Origin: Candidatus Heimdallarchaeota archaeon
Lineage (GTDB): Archaea; Asgardarchaeota; Heimdallarchaeia; Heimdallarchaeales; Heimdallarchaeaceae
NCBI GenBank assembly: GCA_030628305.1
Contig: DAOVRE010000066.1
Span: forward strand, 1-7,919
DNA length: 7,919 bases
Direction: 5' to 3'
Of this stretch, positions 1 to 6,208 are shown in pieces. A model generated the notes under the pieces. The model was not told where the DNA came from and did no database searches. It saw only the letters and a list, made by a program, of their open reading frames with translations. A program made the position numbers and the translations under genes. Position 1 is the stretch's first letter. Every line of letters starts with the position of its first letter.

Positions 1-56
1 AACCTAAAACTGAGGAACCAGAACCTAGCAAAGATGATAAAAAAGAGGTCGAATAA
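1..56 (+). CDS. 3' end of upstream gene, probably exosome subunit Rrp41 (partial)
   Basis: The frame beginning at base 3 is open and encodes 17 residues, PKTEEPEPSKDDKKEVE, ending at a TAA at 54-56. The segment is acidic and lysine-rich, as expected for a disordered C-terminal tail. Nothing of a catalytic domain is visible, so the identity comes only from position: in archaea rrp41 very commonly lies directly upstream of rrp42, and here the stop is one base before the chosen rrp42 start. A charged C-terminal extension is common on archaeal Rrp41 proteins. If this is Rrp41, it is the phosphorolytically active partner of Rrp42 in the hexameric exosome ring. Confidence 0.6.
   Translation, partial: PKTEEPEPSKDDKKEVE
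45..50 (+). promoter_or_regulatory. Shine-Dalgarno site deciding the rrp42 start
   Basis: GAGGTC at 45-50 lies inside the end of the upstream gene, 7-8 bases before the ATG at 58. It matches the archaeal anti-Shine-Dalgarno sequence and supports translation from 58. The in-frame ATG at 34 has no comparable site and would overlap the upstream gene by 23 bases. Confidence 0.6.
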
Positions 57-57
57 A

Positions 58-867
58 ATGGGTGACAAATACATAATCAGTGAAATAGAAAAAGACCACA
101 TCCTTTCATTGCTTGAGCAAAAGAAAAGAATAGATGGAAGAACATTTGATGGTTTTCGAGAAATAAAAATCGAAACAAACTTTGTAGAAAAAGCAGAGGG
201 TTCAGCAGTAATAACTATTGGAAATACCAAACTCATTGTTGGAGTCAAAGCTATATTAGGAACTCCATATCCAGATTCTCCTGAAAGTGGAGTAATAACA
301 ACTGGTGCTGAACTTTCACCAATAGCTTCACCTTACTTTGAAAGTGGACCTCCAAGCAATGCAGCCATTGAATTAGCTAGAGTTACTGATAGAACTATAA
401 GAGAATCACATTGCGTTGATTTGTCAAAATTATGTGTAGTTCCTGAAAAACATGTTTGGATTCTTTTCATCGACTTCTACGTATTAAATCATGATGGCAA
501 TTTATTTGATGCAGCTGCATTAGGTGCAATGGCGGCTTTGGCAACAACAAAAATACCAAAAGTAAAAGTTCTTGAAGATGGCTCAATAGAGATATTAGAA
601 GAAAAAGAACCAATAAAGATACATCATTATCCCGTTGCTGTAACCTGCTACAAAATTGATAATTACAAAATTTATGATCCAAATTTCAAAGAAGATCGTG
701 TAAGTGATTCAAGAATCACAATTGGTTTTGATGAAGAAGATAGAATCGTAGCTTTGCAAAAAGGAAATCAAGGAACTTACAAACCTGCAGAGATTATGGA
801 AATAGTCCGTGAATCTTTGAATGTATCGAAAGCTTTAAGGAAAGAGCTGATGAAATCGCTCTCGTAA
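58..867 (+). CDS. rrp42: Exosome complex subunit Rrp42 (RNase PH fold, non-catalytic partner)
   Basis: Rrp42 pairs with Rrp41 to form the six-membered ring of the archaeal exosome, which degrades and tails RNA 3' ends in the cytoplasm. Rrp42 itself is not catalytic but shapes the active sites and the RNA channel. From the ATG at 58 the protein has 269 residues, the usual family length. Family signatures are visible: RIDGR near residues 24-28, the ELSPIASPYFESGPPS stretch, the IRESHCVDLSKLCV segment, and the second RNase PH core NHDGNLFDAAALGAMAAL around residues 145-161. An earlier in-frame ATG at 34 would add eight lysine/arginine-rich residues and overlap the preceding gene. I prefer 58 because it follows the upstream stop (TAAAATG) and has a Shine-Dalgarno site. 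The gene is followed after 16 bases by rpl37ae, so the three genes are probably one transcript. Confidence 0.96.
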   Translation: MGDKYIISEIEKDHILSLLEQKKRIDGRTFDGFREIKIETNFVEKAEGSAVITIGNTKLIVGVKAILGTPYPDSPESGVITTGAELSPIASPYFESGPPSNAAIELARVTDRTIRESHCVDLSKLCVVPEKHVWILFIDFYVLNHDGNLFDAAALGAMAALATTKIPKVKVLEDGSIEILEEKEPIKIHHYPVAVTCYKIDNYKIYDPNFKEDRVSDSRITIGFDEEDRIVALQKGNQGTYKPAEIMEIVRESLNVSKALRKELMKSLS

Positions 868-870
868 ATA

Positions 871-877
871 AAAGGTG
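871..877 (+). promoter_or_regulatory. Ribosome binding site for rpl37ae
   Basis: AAAGGTG at 871-877, six bases before the ATG at 884, matches the GGTG part of the archaeal Shine-Dalgarno consensus. It makes the ATG at 884 the better start than the in-frame GTG at 875, which lies inside this site. Confidence 0.55.
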
Positions 878-883
878 CGAATC

Positions 884-1165
884 ATGGGTAAAACAAAGAA
901 AGTGGGTTCAACTGGACGATATGGTACTCGATATGGTAGTACTATTAGAAAAAGAGTAAGACAGTTAGAGGAAAAAAGTAAAGCCGTCTATAAATGCCCA
1001 GTATGTAATATGAAGGCTCTAAAACGAGCAGGCTTAGGAATCTGGGAGTGCACCAAGTGTGGAGAAAAATTTGCAGGCGGAGCCTGGGAACCAAACACAA
1101 GTGCTGGAAGAAGTATCACAAGAAGAGTTACTCGTATTTCTGAAGCATTAAAAGAAGACTTCTAA
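884..1165 (+). CDS. rpl37ae: Large-subunit ribosomal protein eL43 (L37Ae)
   Basis: This is a component of the 50S subunit with a zinc ribbon, shared by archaea and eukaryotes and absent from bacteria. From the ATG at 884 the product has 93 residues starting MGKTKKVGSTGRYG, the standard N-terminus of the family. The zinc ribbon is complete: C38-x2-C41 (KCPVC) and C56-x2-C59 (CTKC), with the conserved GIWECTKCG and KFAGGAWEP segments around the second pair. The basic N-terminal region is the rRNA-binding part. It sits 16 bases after rrp42, an order widely conserved in archaea. In many archaea the next gene is rpoP, but here a T-rich tract follows immediately and the operon appears to end. Confidence 0.97.
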   Translation: MGKTKKVGSTGRYGTRYGSTIRKRVRQLEEKSKAVYKCPVCNMKALKRAGLGIWECTKCGEKFAGGAWEPNTSAGRSITRRVTRISEALKEDF

Positions 1166-1200
1166 ACTCTTTCTCACTTTTACTATTTTATTTTTGTTTA
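1166..1200 (+). terminator. T-rich archaeal transcription terminator after rpl37ae
   Basis: Directly after the rpl37ae stop come successive T-runs (CTCTTTCTC, CTTTTACTATTTTATTTTTGTTT) without an obvious hairpin. Such oligo-T tracts on the non-template strand are the intrinsic terminators of archaeal RNA polymerase. The next gene has its own TATA box, which fits termination here. Confidence 0.6.
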
Positions 1201-1210
1201 CAACGTTTAC

Positions 1211-1220
1211 CTTTTAATTA
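1211..1220 (+). promoter_or_regulatory. TATA box for the Brix-pcc1 transcript
   Basis: CTTTTAATTA is centred about 27 bases upstream of the ATG at 1242, the spacing expected between TATA box and start site in archaea. This predicts a leaderless mRNA beginning at or next to the start codon. In agreement, there is no Shine-Dalgarno sequence: the bases just before the ATG are a run of T and CTCAA. Confidence 0.5.
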
Positions 1221-1241
1221 CTATGTACTTTTTTTTCTCAA

Positions 1242-1790
1242 ATGACAAAGATCGGTTTCACTACATCACGTTCCCCTGCAAATAAAACTCGTTCATTTAT
1301 ACATGACATAGTTAGCATTGTCCCTCAGGCCTCAAGAGTAGCAAGAGGGTCAGCTACTCTGGTTTACACGATTAATGCAATGAAAATGAAAGGATATGAG
1401 ACCGCCGTTATAGTTCACTCTGTTAAAGGAAACCCGAATTTTATTAGAATTTATGATTTAACTGACAAACCTAAAGAATTACCATTTGCCATAAAAATCA
1501 GAGGGTTAACACTTTCCAGAGAATATAGAAAAGAGAACAGTAAATCGAGACCAGTTTTTTCAATACTCATCTCCTCTTTAGAAAATTCGATTGAGAATGA
1601 AGTTCTTAGGAAGGTTTTTCGAATCACAAATATAAGTATTGGGGAGATTAAAGGAAAAAGCTATGTAACCCTATATGCCGATTATCTTGATCGAGACGAA
1701 GGATTAATTTTTCTTGAATTTCTGGACAATAATAACAAACAAGTAGGTCCTAGAATGAAAATAAGAATTGTTTCGAGAGAGGTAGAATGA
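1242..1790 (+). CDS. Brix-domain protein, archaeal Imp4-like ribosome biogenesis factor
   Basis: Archaeal Brix proteins are the single-domain relatives of eukaryotic Imp4, Brx1, Rpf1/2 and Ssf1, which bind pre-rRNA during ribosome assembly. The 182-residue product matches the usual archaeal size of one Brix domain. Recognisable parts are the N-terminal ITTSR-like segment (GFTTSRSPANKTRSFIHDI, residues 5-23), a central strand and glycine turn (AVIVHSVKGNPNFIRIYDL, about residues 55-73), and the C-terminal VGPRMKIRIV motif near residues 168-177. The ATG at 1242 follows a well-placed TATA box, so a leaderless start is likely. Pcc1 follows 27 bases downstream, a pairing common in archaea. Many genomes have rpoP just upstream, but it is missing here. 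The family is clear; the exact rRNA target in archaea is less established. Confidence 0.9.
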   Translation: MTKIGFTTSRSPANKTRSFIHDIVSIVPQASRVARGSATLVYTINAMKMKGYETAVIVHSVKGNPNFIRIYDLTDKPKELPFAIKIRGLTLSREYRKENSKSRPVFSILISSLENSIENEVLRKVFRITNISIGEIKGKSYVTLYADYLDRDEGLIFLEFLDNNNKQVGPRMKIRIVSREVE

Positions 1791-1817
1791 CATCACTATT
1801 GTAAATGTGAGAGAAAG

Positions 1818-2093
1818 ATGAGTCTTCAGGCAATAAATTCAATTAGTATAACAGTGGAAATTCAGGTGTCAAATAGTCAGACATGTAATTTGCTTTATGA
1901 GGCTCTTGTATTAGAGTCAGGATATAATCCCAACGATAGATCGCAAGCTAATTTGACACTTGATAATAATCGCTTAATTTTAGAGATAAATGCTAAGGAT
2001 CCTGTATCAGCTAGAGCTTCGATTAACTCGTTCATAAAATGGATAAACCTTTCACTTCAAATTATTTCAATGACAGAAAATGCAAATCAGTAG
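1818..2093 (+). CDS. pcc1: KEOPS complex subunit Pcc1
   Basis: Pcc1 is the small dimerising subunit of KEOPS, which with Kae1, Bud32 and Cgi121 makes the universal t6A modification at position 37 of ANN-decoding tRNAs. The product has 91 residues, normal for archaeal Pcc1. The diagnostic pattern is present: an arginine-serine pair (R41-S42), the strand NRLILEINAKD (residues 51-61) and the helix motif ARASINSFIKWI (residues 65-76), close to the family pattern A-x-RASxNSxxRW. It is probably cotranscribed with the Brix gene. A GTGAGAG stretch a few bases before the ATG may serve as a weak ribosome site. No in-frame alternative start exists between the preceding stop at 1788-1790 and 1818. In many archaea prefoldin beta follows; here it does not. 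Confidence 0.9.
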   Translation: MSLQAINSISITVEIQVSNSQTCNLLYEALVLESGYNPNDRSQANLTLDNNRLILEINAKDPVSARASINSFIKWINLSLQIISMTENANQ

Positions 2094-2170
2094 ATTTGTT
2101 TTATTAATGAAGTCCATATCTGGCAGCGACAGAATTTGACAAAATTGAAAACTCGGCACGATTATCCAAA

Positions 2171-2189
2171 AAAGATAAAATGAGAGGGG
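2171..2189 (+). promoter_or_regulatory. Possible promoter and/or ribosome site for the M28 peptidase gene
   Basis: AAAGATAAAA (2171-2180) is centred about 27 bases before the ATG at 2203 and could be a TATA box for a leaderless mRNA. Overlapping its end, GAGAGGGG (2182-2189) is purine-rich and could instead act as a Shine-Dalgarno site, although its spacing of 13 bases is long and its match imperfect. The two readings exclude each other in part, and the sequence does not decide. Confidence 0.35.
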
Positions 2190-2202
2190 TTAGCTTTATT
2201 AT

Positions 2203-4194
2203 ATGGGTTTAGAAAAACTAATCACAACAATCACAGAAGAATTGTCGGGAGAGAGAACAAAACGACTAACAGGAATACTATCACAATATCATAGAATCCA
2301 AGCAAGTAAAGAGTTTTTAGTAGCTTCTAAATTGATTTATAATAAACTAGAGGAGCTAGGAGATAATGAATGTCAAATTCATGAATATGTTGCTGATGGC
2401 ACTAAGAGATATTATGAATGGCATGCACCACTCTCTTGGGATATTGAAGATGGAGAATTAATACAATTAGAACCAGAGAAGCAGGTTTTATGCCGATTTT
2501 CTGAAACTCCTGAAAGCATTTGTACTCATTCAAAGGATGTTGACTTTGAGGGAGAAGTTATCCACATTGGAAGTGCAAAACCAGAGGAGGTTGAAGGCAA
2601 GGAAATTGGTGGAAAAATAGTTCTCACAACCGGACGACCTCGAGCGATGATAGATCAGTTAAAGGAACTAGGAGCGATTGGTGTTATTGCTTATCCTACA
2701 GAAGAAAGAGCCCAAGGGCACTCTGAAATGATACAATATGTTGGGTTATGGCCAAATGCTGATAACAAGGAAATATCTACTTTTGGATTTTCTCTTTCGA
2801 GAAGGCAAGCCAGCAAATTGATTTTGCAAATCAATCAAAAGAAAAAAGTTATTGTTAAAGCAAAAATCAAGGCAAACCTCTATGAGGGAAACATGCATGT
2901 TTTGTCGACAAAAATAGAAGGAACTAAAAAGCCCAAGGAAGAAATTATTTTAATAGCTCATATTTGCCATCCAGCACCTTCAGCTAATGATAATGCTTCA
3001 GGCAGTGCTCTTTTGTTCGAAGTATATAGAACACTAAAATCTATGATAGATAAAGGGATAGTAGAAAAACCTCATAGAACAATTAGATTCTTATGGGTAC
3101 CAGAATTCAGTGGTACCTTACCTTGGATCATAGAAAAGGAAAAGGAAGAGGGATTTTCCCCAATATTCTGTGTTAATCTAGATATGGTTGGAGAACATCC
3201 TGTTCATGTAGGTTATCCTTTCACATTTAACCAGTCAAGTATTTCAACGCCCTCTTATCTAAATGATATCATTACAGAGGTAATAGAACATGTTAAGGAC
3301 AATCTTGCAGCAATTGAACAGGGCGGTTGGCAATTTCCATGGAATTACAGAATTGTTCCATACTCGGGGGGATCTGATCATATTCTTTTCAATGATGAGC
3401 CATTCCGTATCCCATCTGTAATGTTTGGTCACCCAGATACTTTTCATCATACTAATTTGGATACAATTGAAAAAGTTGATCAGACTACATTGAAGAGAGT
3501 TGGAATTACTACTTTAGCAACAACCATTGTTGGATCTAGTTTGGATAAGTATTCAGACATTATAGTAAAAGCTTATATCACTGGATATCAAAAAAGAAAA
3601 GCTAAACTCATAAATATGGTCTCAACAGAAGCCGAAAAAATTGAAAGTTTTCAAAAAAAGGAAAAAATGGTTTATAAATATATTATTATGGAAATTATCA
3701 AAAAATTCGTTGAAAATGAGAGTAAATCTATTAAATTAATGCACAAACAGTTTCAATTCTCAGATAGAAAGGCAATCGATTTTCTCAATAATGATTTAAA
3801 GTCACTTGTAGGCAATATTCAAGAGTATTTCCATGAGGTTTTTAATCAAGATATAGAATCAGAATATGACGATACATTTCAACAGATACCAAAAAGGAAA
3901 TGGAAGGGACCAATTAACAGCTCAAAACTATATGAAACTATGAGCTTAAGCTTTAAATTGAAAAAATCATCACGGATATCTGATAAACAATTAACAAAAC
4001 TGAAAGAATTCTTTACAAAATCAGCAGGAACATATGGAGGATTTATACTTGAAATCACTAATTTGATAGATAGTAAAAATACAAAACTCGATATACTTAC
4101 ATTACTAAGCTTGATAAATTGGAAAATAATAGAATTTCAAATCCTTGAGGATTTCTTGCTTTTACTTGAGTATCTTGGATATATTGTTTTTTGA
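2203..4194 (+). CDS. M28-type zinc metallopeptidase (DUF4910-like aminopeptidase) with extra C-terminal region
   Basis: The 663-residue product is a predicted aminopeptidase of clan MH, family M28 or its DUF4910 relatives. After an N-terminal helical part, residues about 110-225 look like a PA-type insert (glycine-rich strands, LKELGAIGVIAYPTEE). The catalytic domain follows with all expected ligands: H253 in LIAHICHP, D263 in SANDNASG, E301 in WVPEFSG (general base/metal region), D327 in VNLDMVGE, and the HHTNLDT segment at 415-421. The SDHILF motif at 391-396 is typical of M28. No signal peptide is visible, so a cytosolic enzyme is likely. Residues from about 455 to 663 form a lysine-rich, helical extension that I do not recognise; it may be a regulatory or oligomerisation part. 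The gene stands alone between a possible promoter and a T-rich terminator. Substrate cannot be read from the sequence. Confidence 0.85.
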   Translation: MGLEKLITTITEELSGERTKRLTGILSQYHRIQASKEFLVASKLIYNKLEELGDNECQIHEYVADGTKRYYEWHAPLSWDIEDGELIQLEPEKQVLCRFSETPESICTHSKDVDFEGEVIHIGSAKPEEVEGKEIGGKIVLTTGRPRAMIDQLKELGAIGVIAYPTEERAQGHSEMIQYVGLWPNADNKEISTFGFSLSRRQASKLILQINQKKKVIVKAKIKANLYEGNMHVLSTKIEGTKKPKEEIILIAHICHPAPSANDNASGSALLFEVYRTLKSMIDKGIVEKPHRTIRFLWVPEFSGTLPWIIEKEKEEGFSPIFCVNLDMVGEHPVHVGYPFTFNQSSISTPSYLNDIITEVIEHVKDNLAAIEQGGWQFPWNYRIVPYSGGSDHILFNDEPFRIPSVMFGHPDTFHHTNLDTIEKVDQTTLKRVGITTLATTIVGSSLDKYSDIIVKAYITGYQKRKAKLINMVSTEAEKIESFQKKEKMVYKYIIMEIIKKFVENESKSIKLMHKQFQFSDRKAIDFLNNDLKSLVGNIQEYFHEVFNQDIESEYDDTFQQIPKRKWKGPINSSKLYETMSLSFKLKKSSRISDKQLTKLKEFFTKSAGTYGGFILEITNLIDSKNTKLDILTLLSLINWKIIEFQILEDFLLLLEYLGYIVF

Positions 4195-4220
4195 TTTTCC
4201 TTTCTTTTTTCTTCAATCTC
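4195..4220 (+). terminator. T-rich terminator after the M28 peptidase gene
   Basis: Immediately after the stop, T-runs separated by C (TTTTCCTTTCTTTTTTCTTC) form an archaeal oligo-T terminator; a further T6 run lies in the last codons. No hairpin is evident. A separate TATA-rich region follows before the next gene. Confidence 0.55.
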
Positions 4221-4263
4221 TAACTCCGTAACAGAAAACTTCATTCTAGCCTTTAGCAATTAT

Positions 4264-4284
4264 TTTATATGTATATAGTATAAT
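4264..4284 (+). promoter_or_regulatory. TATA-rich promoter of the Pro/Thr-rich coiled-coil gene
   Basis: The stretch TTTATATGTATATAGTATAAT contains overlapping TATA boxes; TATATAG at 4272-4278 is centred about 29 bases before the ATG at 4304, fitting a leaderless or nearly leaderless mRNA. No Shine-Dalgarno sequence precedes the start (GTAGATTCAAG). Confidence 0.5.
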
Positions 4285-4303
4285 AGTAGTTTGTAGATTC
4301 AAG

Positions 4304-5122
4304 ATGCCAAAAGAAGATTTAAAGTCACTAGTTAATTCTGTGAATATGCTGAAAAACATGGTTGAAAGCATAGTTACAGCTGTACAAGAGAGATTCAAAG
4401 ATTATGATAATGTTGTCGTAACCTTGAAAGAAAGGTTAGATAAGCTAGAATCTTCCAGTGGATCTGTTCCAACAACTCCTTCAGGAACAATCAGTTCTGA
4501 TATAACAGCAAGAACAGAAACATTAGAAAAACGATTGGATACATTGAACGAGAGACTATTGTTTATTGAAACCGTCAAAGGTGAAGCAGTTGAAACGCCT
4601 CCAACACCTGAACCAGAAGCCAGGGAAGAAATTGAATCTGTTATCACAGAAGCACCTCCAACACCAGCACCAGTTCCAGAGATAATTGAAACTTTGAAGG
4701 ACGTTGAGGAATCAATAGTGAAAGAGGAAAGTGTTGTTACTCAACCAACCAGAGATATGCCGTCAATACCAACACCAGGGGCAATTCCAACACCAGCACC
4801 AACACCTGAACCAGAAGGTACTATTGGAGTTCCAACACCTGTGGCTGAGGTGCCTGCGCCTACAACCACACCAGCGTCTCAGATTACTGAAGCTGTAGAA
4901 AGAGATGTTAGTCCCATTTCAAAACAAGTATCAGGGACAATTCCTACACCACCGTCGGCAGAAGAAGCAATTCAACCAGGAACGGGCATTCAACCTCCAG
5001 CACCAAAAACTGAAGAAGTGAAACCTACTGAAGAAGGAAAATCTGCTGAATTATTTGGAGAAGCTGTAAGTGGAGATAAAGCAGAGCTGCTCAAAGCTTT
5101 GAAAAAGCTGGAAGATTTGTAA
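4304..5122 (+). CDS. Unrecognised protein: coiled coil plus Pro/Thr/Glu-rich linker and C-terminal helix
   Basis: I do not recognise a family. The 272-residue product has three visible parts. Residues 1-52 and about 66-92 have heptad-like spacing of leucine, valine and isoleucine among charged residues and should form coiled coils (for example LKERLDKLES and TETLEKRLDTLNERL). Residues about 97-240 are low-complexity and rich in Pro, Thr, Glu and Ala, with repeated PTPxP and PTPEPE elements; this part is surely disordered. Residues 247-272 (AELFGEAVSG then ELLKALKKLEDL) form a short amphipathic helix, a likely docking element. There is no signal peptide, membrane segment or cysteine, so a soluble cytoplasmic adaptor or scaffold is the best guess. 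It has its own promoter. The nearest downstream gene, 48 bases away, is the Alg7-like transferase. The repeats make this protein prone to length variation. Confidence 0.8.
   Translation: MPKEDLKSLVNSVNMLKNMVESIVTAVQERFKDYDNVVVTLKERLDKLESSSGSVPTTPSGTISSDITARTETLEKRLDTLNERLLFIETVKGEAVETPPTPEPEAREEIESVITEAPPTPAPVPEIIETLKDVEESIVKEESVVTQPTRDMPSIPTPGAIPTPAPTPEPEGTIGVPTPVAEVPAPTTTPASQITEAVERDVSPISKQVSGTIPTPPSAEEAIQPGTGIQPPAPKTEEVKPTEEGKSAELFGEAVSGDKAELLKALKKLEDL
4601..4817 (+). repeat. Proline-rich direct repeats within the coiled-coil protein gene
   Basis: CCAACACCTGAACCAGAAG (19 bases) occurs identically at 4601-4619 and 4799-4817, encoding PTPEPE in both. The related element CCAACACCAGCACC occurs at 4658 and 4787, and CCAACACCAGG at 4769. 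They are coding repeats in the disordered segment, probably from internal duplication; they have no even spacing and are not a CRISPR. Confidence 0.75.
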
Positions 5123-5143
5123 ATCATTGTCAACAGTAAATTT

Positions 5144-5152
5144 CAAATATAG
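5144..5152 (+). promoter_or_regulatory. Possible TATA box before the Alg7-like gene
   Basis: CAAATATAG is centred about 23 bases before the ATG at 5171, a little close but compatible with a leaderless transcript. No Shine-Dalgarno site precedes the ATG (CGTTTGGCTA). No T-tract separates this gene from the one before, so readthrough is also possible. Confidence 0.35.
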
Positions 5153-5170
5153 ACAACGAACGTTTGGCTA

Positions 5171-6208
5171 ATGGTAAGTTCATTATTCGTTTACATAATA
5201 GCATTTACTGTTCCCTTATTTTTATCAGGAATAGGTTTTCCATTTTTCATCAAATTTATGCTTAATAAAGGGGTTTTTGGAATAGACATTCATAAGAAGG
5301 AGCAACCAAAAGTCGCAGAAATGGGGGGAATTGTCATAATTATCTCACTTATAATTAGTTCAGTGATAACAATTTTAGTTGTTGATGATTCGAATGTACA
5401 GCTAATGATTGGCATATTTTGCATAACAATAACAATCGCGGGAATCATAGGCATTATTGATGATTTTTTGACTTTAAATGCCATGCTAAAACCAGTTCTT
5501 TTGCTTATAGCTTCAGTTCCCATAATTGCTTCTACTTGGTTCAATACCGGACCATTATACAATCCTGAACCATTATTTCCATTAATAGGACAGACAAGAT
5601 TGACTATAGTTTACCTTATACTTTTACCATTTGTCATAACGGTTCCTGCTAATGCAGTGAATATGATTGATGTTTTTAATGGGTCAATGGCTACAACTAC
5701 AATCATTGTCCTAATTGCTACTTTTATTGCAAATTTAATCATATTCAATAGAGATTTTACTGCTTTAGATCCAACAAATATTTTTGTGCTAATGATAACG
5801 GGAGTTCTAATAGCTTTTCTAATTTATAATCGCTATCCAGCTCGAGTTTTTGGTGGTGATTCGAGTAGTCTAACAATTGGAGCTTCTTTAGGCGCTATCG
5901 CTGTTCTAGGTCGTCTTGAAATTGTAATAATAATAGCTATCATCCCATTTTTAATGAATTCCTTTGGAATAATTAGTAGTGTTAAAGGATTATTAGAGCG
6001 AAGAAAAATGGCTAGACCAACAAAGATGACGAAAGACTGGAAGATTGAATCAACGAATGATCAAAAAGCTCCAATCACATTAGTAGGGCTGGTAATACAA
6101 AAAGGTCCGTTACATGAAAAAGATATTGTAAAAAGTTTTGGAATTCTTACGGTTTTCAGTAGCATACTAGCAATAACAACAGCTATATTGATTAGAGTGG
6201 TGATTTAA
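5171..6208 (+). CDS. alg7: UDP-GlcNAc:polyprenyl (dolichyl)-phosphate GlcNAc-1-phosphate transferase, Alg7/DPAGT1-like
   Basis: This integral membrane enzyme of glycosyltransferase family 4 (MraY/WecA/Alg7 superfamily) is predicted to move a sugar-1-phosphate from a UDP-sugar to dolichyl phosphate, the first step of lipid-linked oligosaccharide synthesis for N-glycosylation. The 345 residues form about ten hydrophobic segments. Superfamily motifs are in order: GIDIHKKEQPKVAEMGG (37-53), the paired aspartates D97-D98 in GIIDDFLTL, NAVNMIDVFNG (N161, N164, D167, N170, G171), and NRYPARVFGGD ending at D230. The last, and the C-terminal KGPLHEKDIV segment (321-330) before the final membrane helix, resemble eukaryotic DPAGT1 (NWYPSRVFVGD; GPIHE) more than bacterial MraY/WecA. 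I compared from memory, so the donor sugar (GlcNAc or a relative) is inferred. The next gene overlaps its stop by one base (TAATG), indicating translational coupling. Confidence 0.9.
   Translation: MVSSLFVYIIAFTVPLFLSGIGFPFFIKFMLNKGVFGIDIHKKEQPKVAEMGGIVIIISLIISSVITILVVDDSNVQLMIGIFCITITIAGIIGIIDDFLTLNAMLKPVLLLIASVPIIASTWFNTGPLYNPEPLFPLIGQTRLTIVYLILLPFVITVPANAVNMIDVFNGSMATTTIIVLIATFIANLIIFNRDFTALDPTNIFVLMITGVLIAFLIYNRYPARVFGGDSSSLTIGASLGAIAVLGRLEIVIIIAIIPFLMNSFGIISSVKGLLERRKMARPTKMTKDWKIESTNDQKAPITLVGLVIQKGPLHEKDIVKSFGILTVFSSILAITTAILIRVVI

Noticed and set aside
34..57. Earlier ATG at 34 as start of rrp42
   Set aside because: It overlaps the end of the upstream gene, adds eight residues not typical of the family, and lacks the ribosome site that serves the ATG at 58.
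875..883. GTG at 875 as start of rpl37ae
   Set aside because: It lies inside the probable ribosome binding site; the family begins MGKTKKVG, which is encoded from 884.
2094..2202. tRNA or small RNA gene in the gap after pcc1
   Set aside because: No cloverleaf, T-loop sequence or clear stem could be found; only a possible promoter near its end.
2180..2212. Ten-codon frame (MRGVSFIIWV) overlapping the start of the peptidase gene, as a possible leader peptide
   Set aside because: Too short, no ribosome site of its own, and its composition suggests chance. The overlap with the real start is not enough evidence.
4601..4817. CRISPR-like or regulatory repeat array
   Set aside because: The repeats are in frame, irregularly spaced and encode proline-rich elements of a protein; they are explained by coding repetition.
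4590..5030. P(T/S)AP late-domain motifs that would bind a TSG101-like UEV
   Set aside because: Reading the proline-rich arm gives PTPAP, PPTPAP and PPAP but no exact PTAP or PSAP, so a direct ligand claim is not supported.
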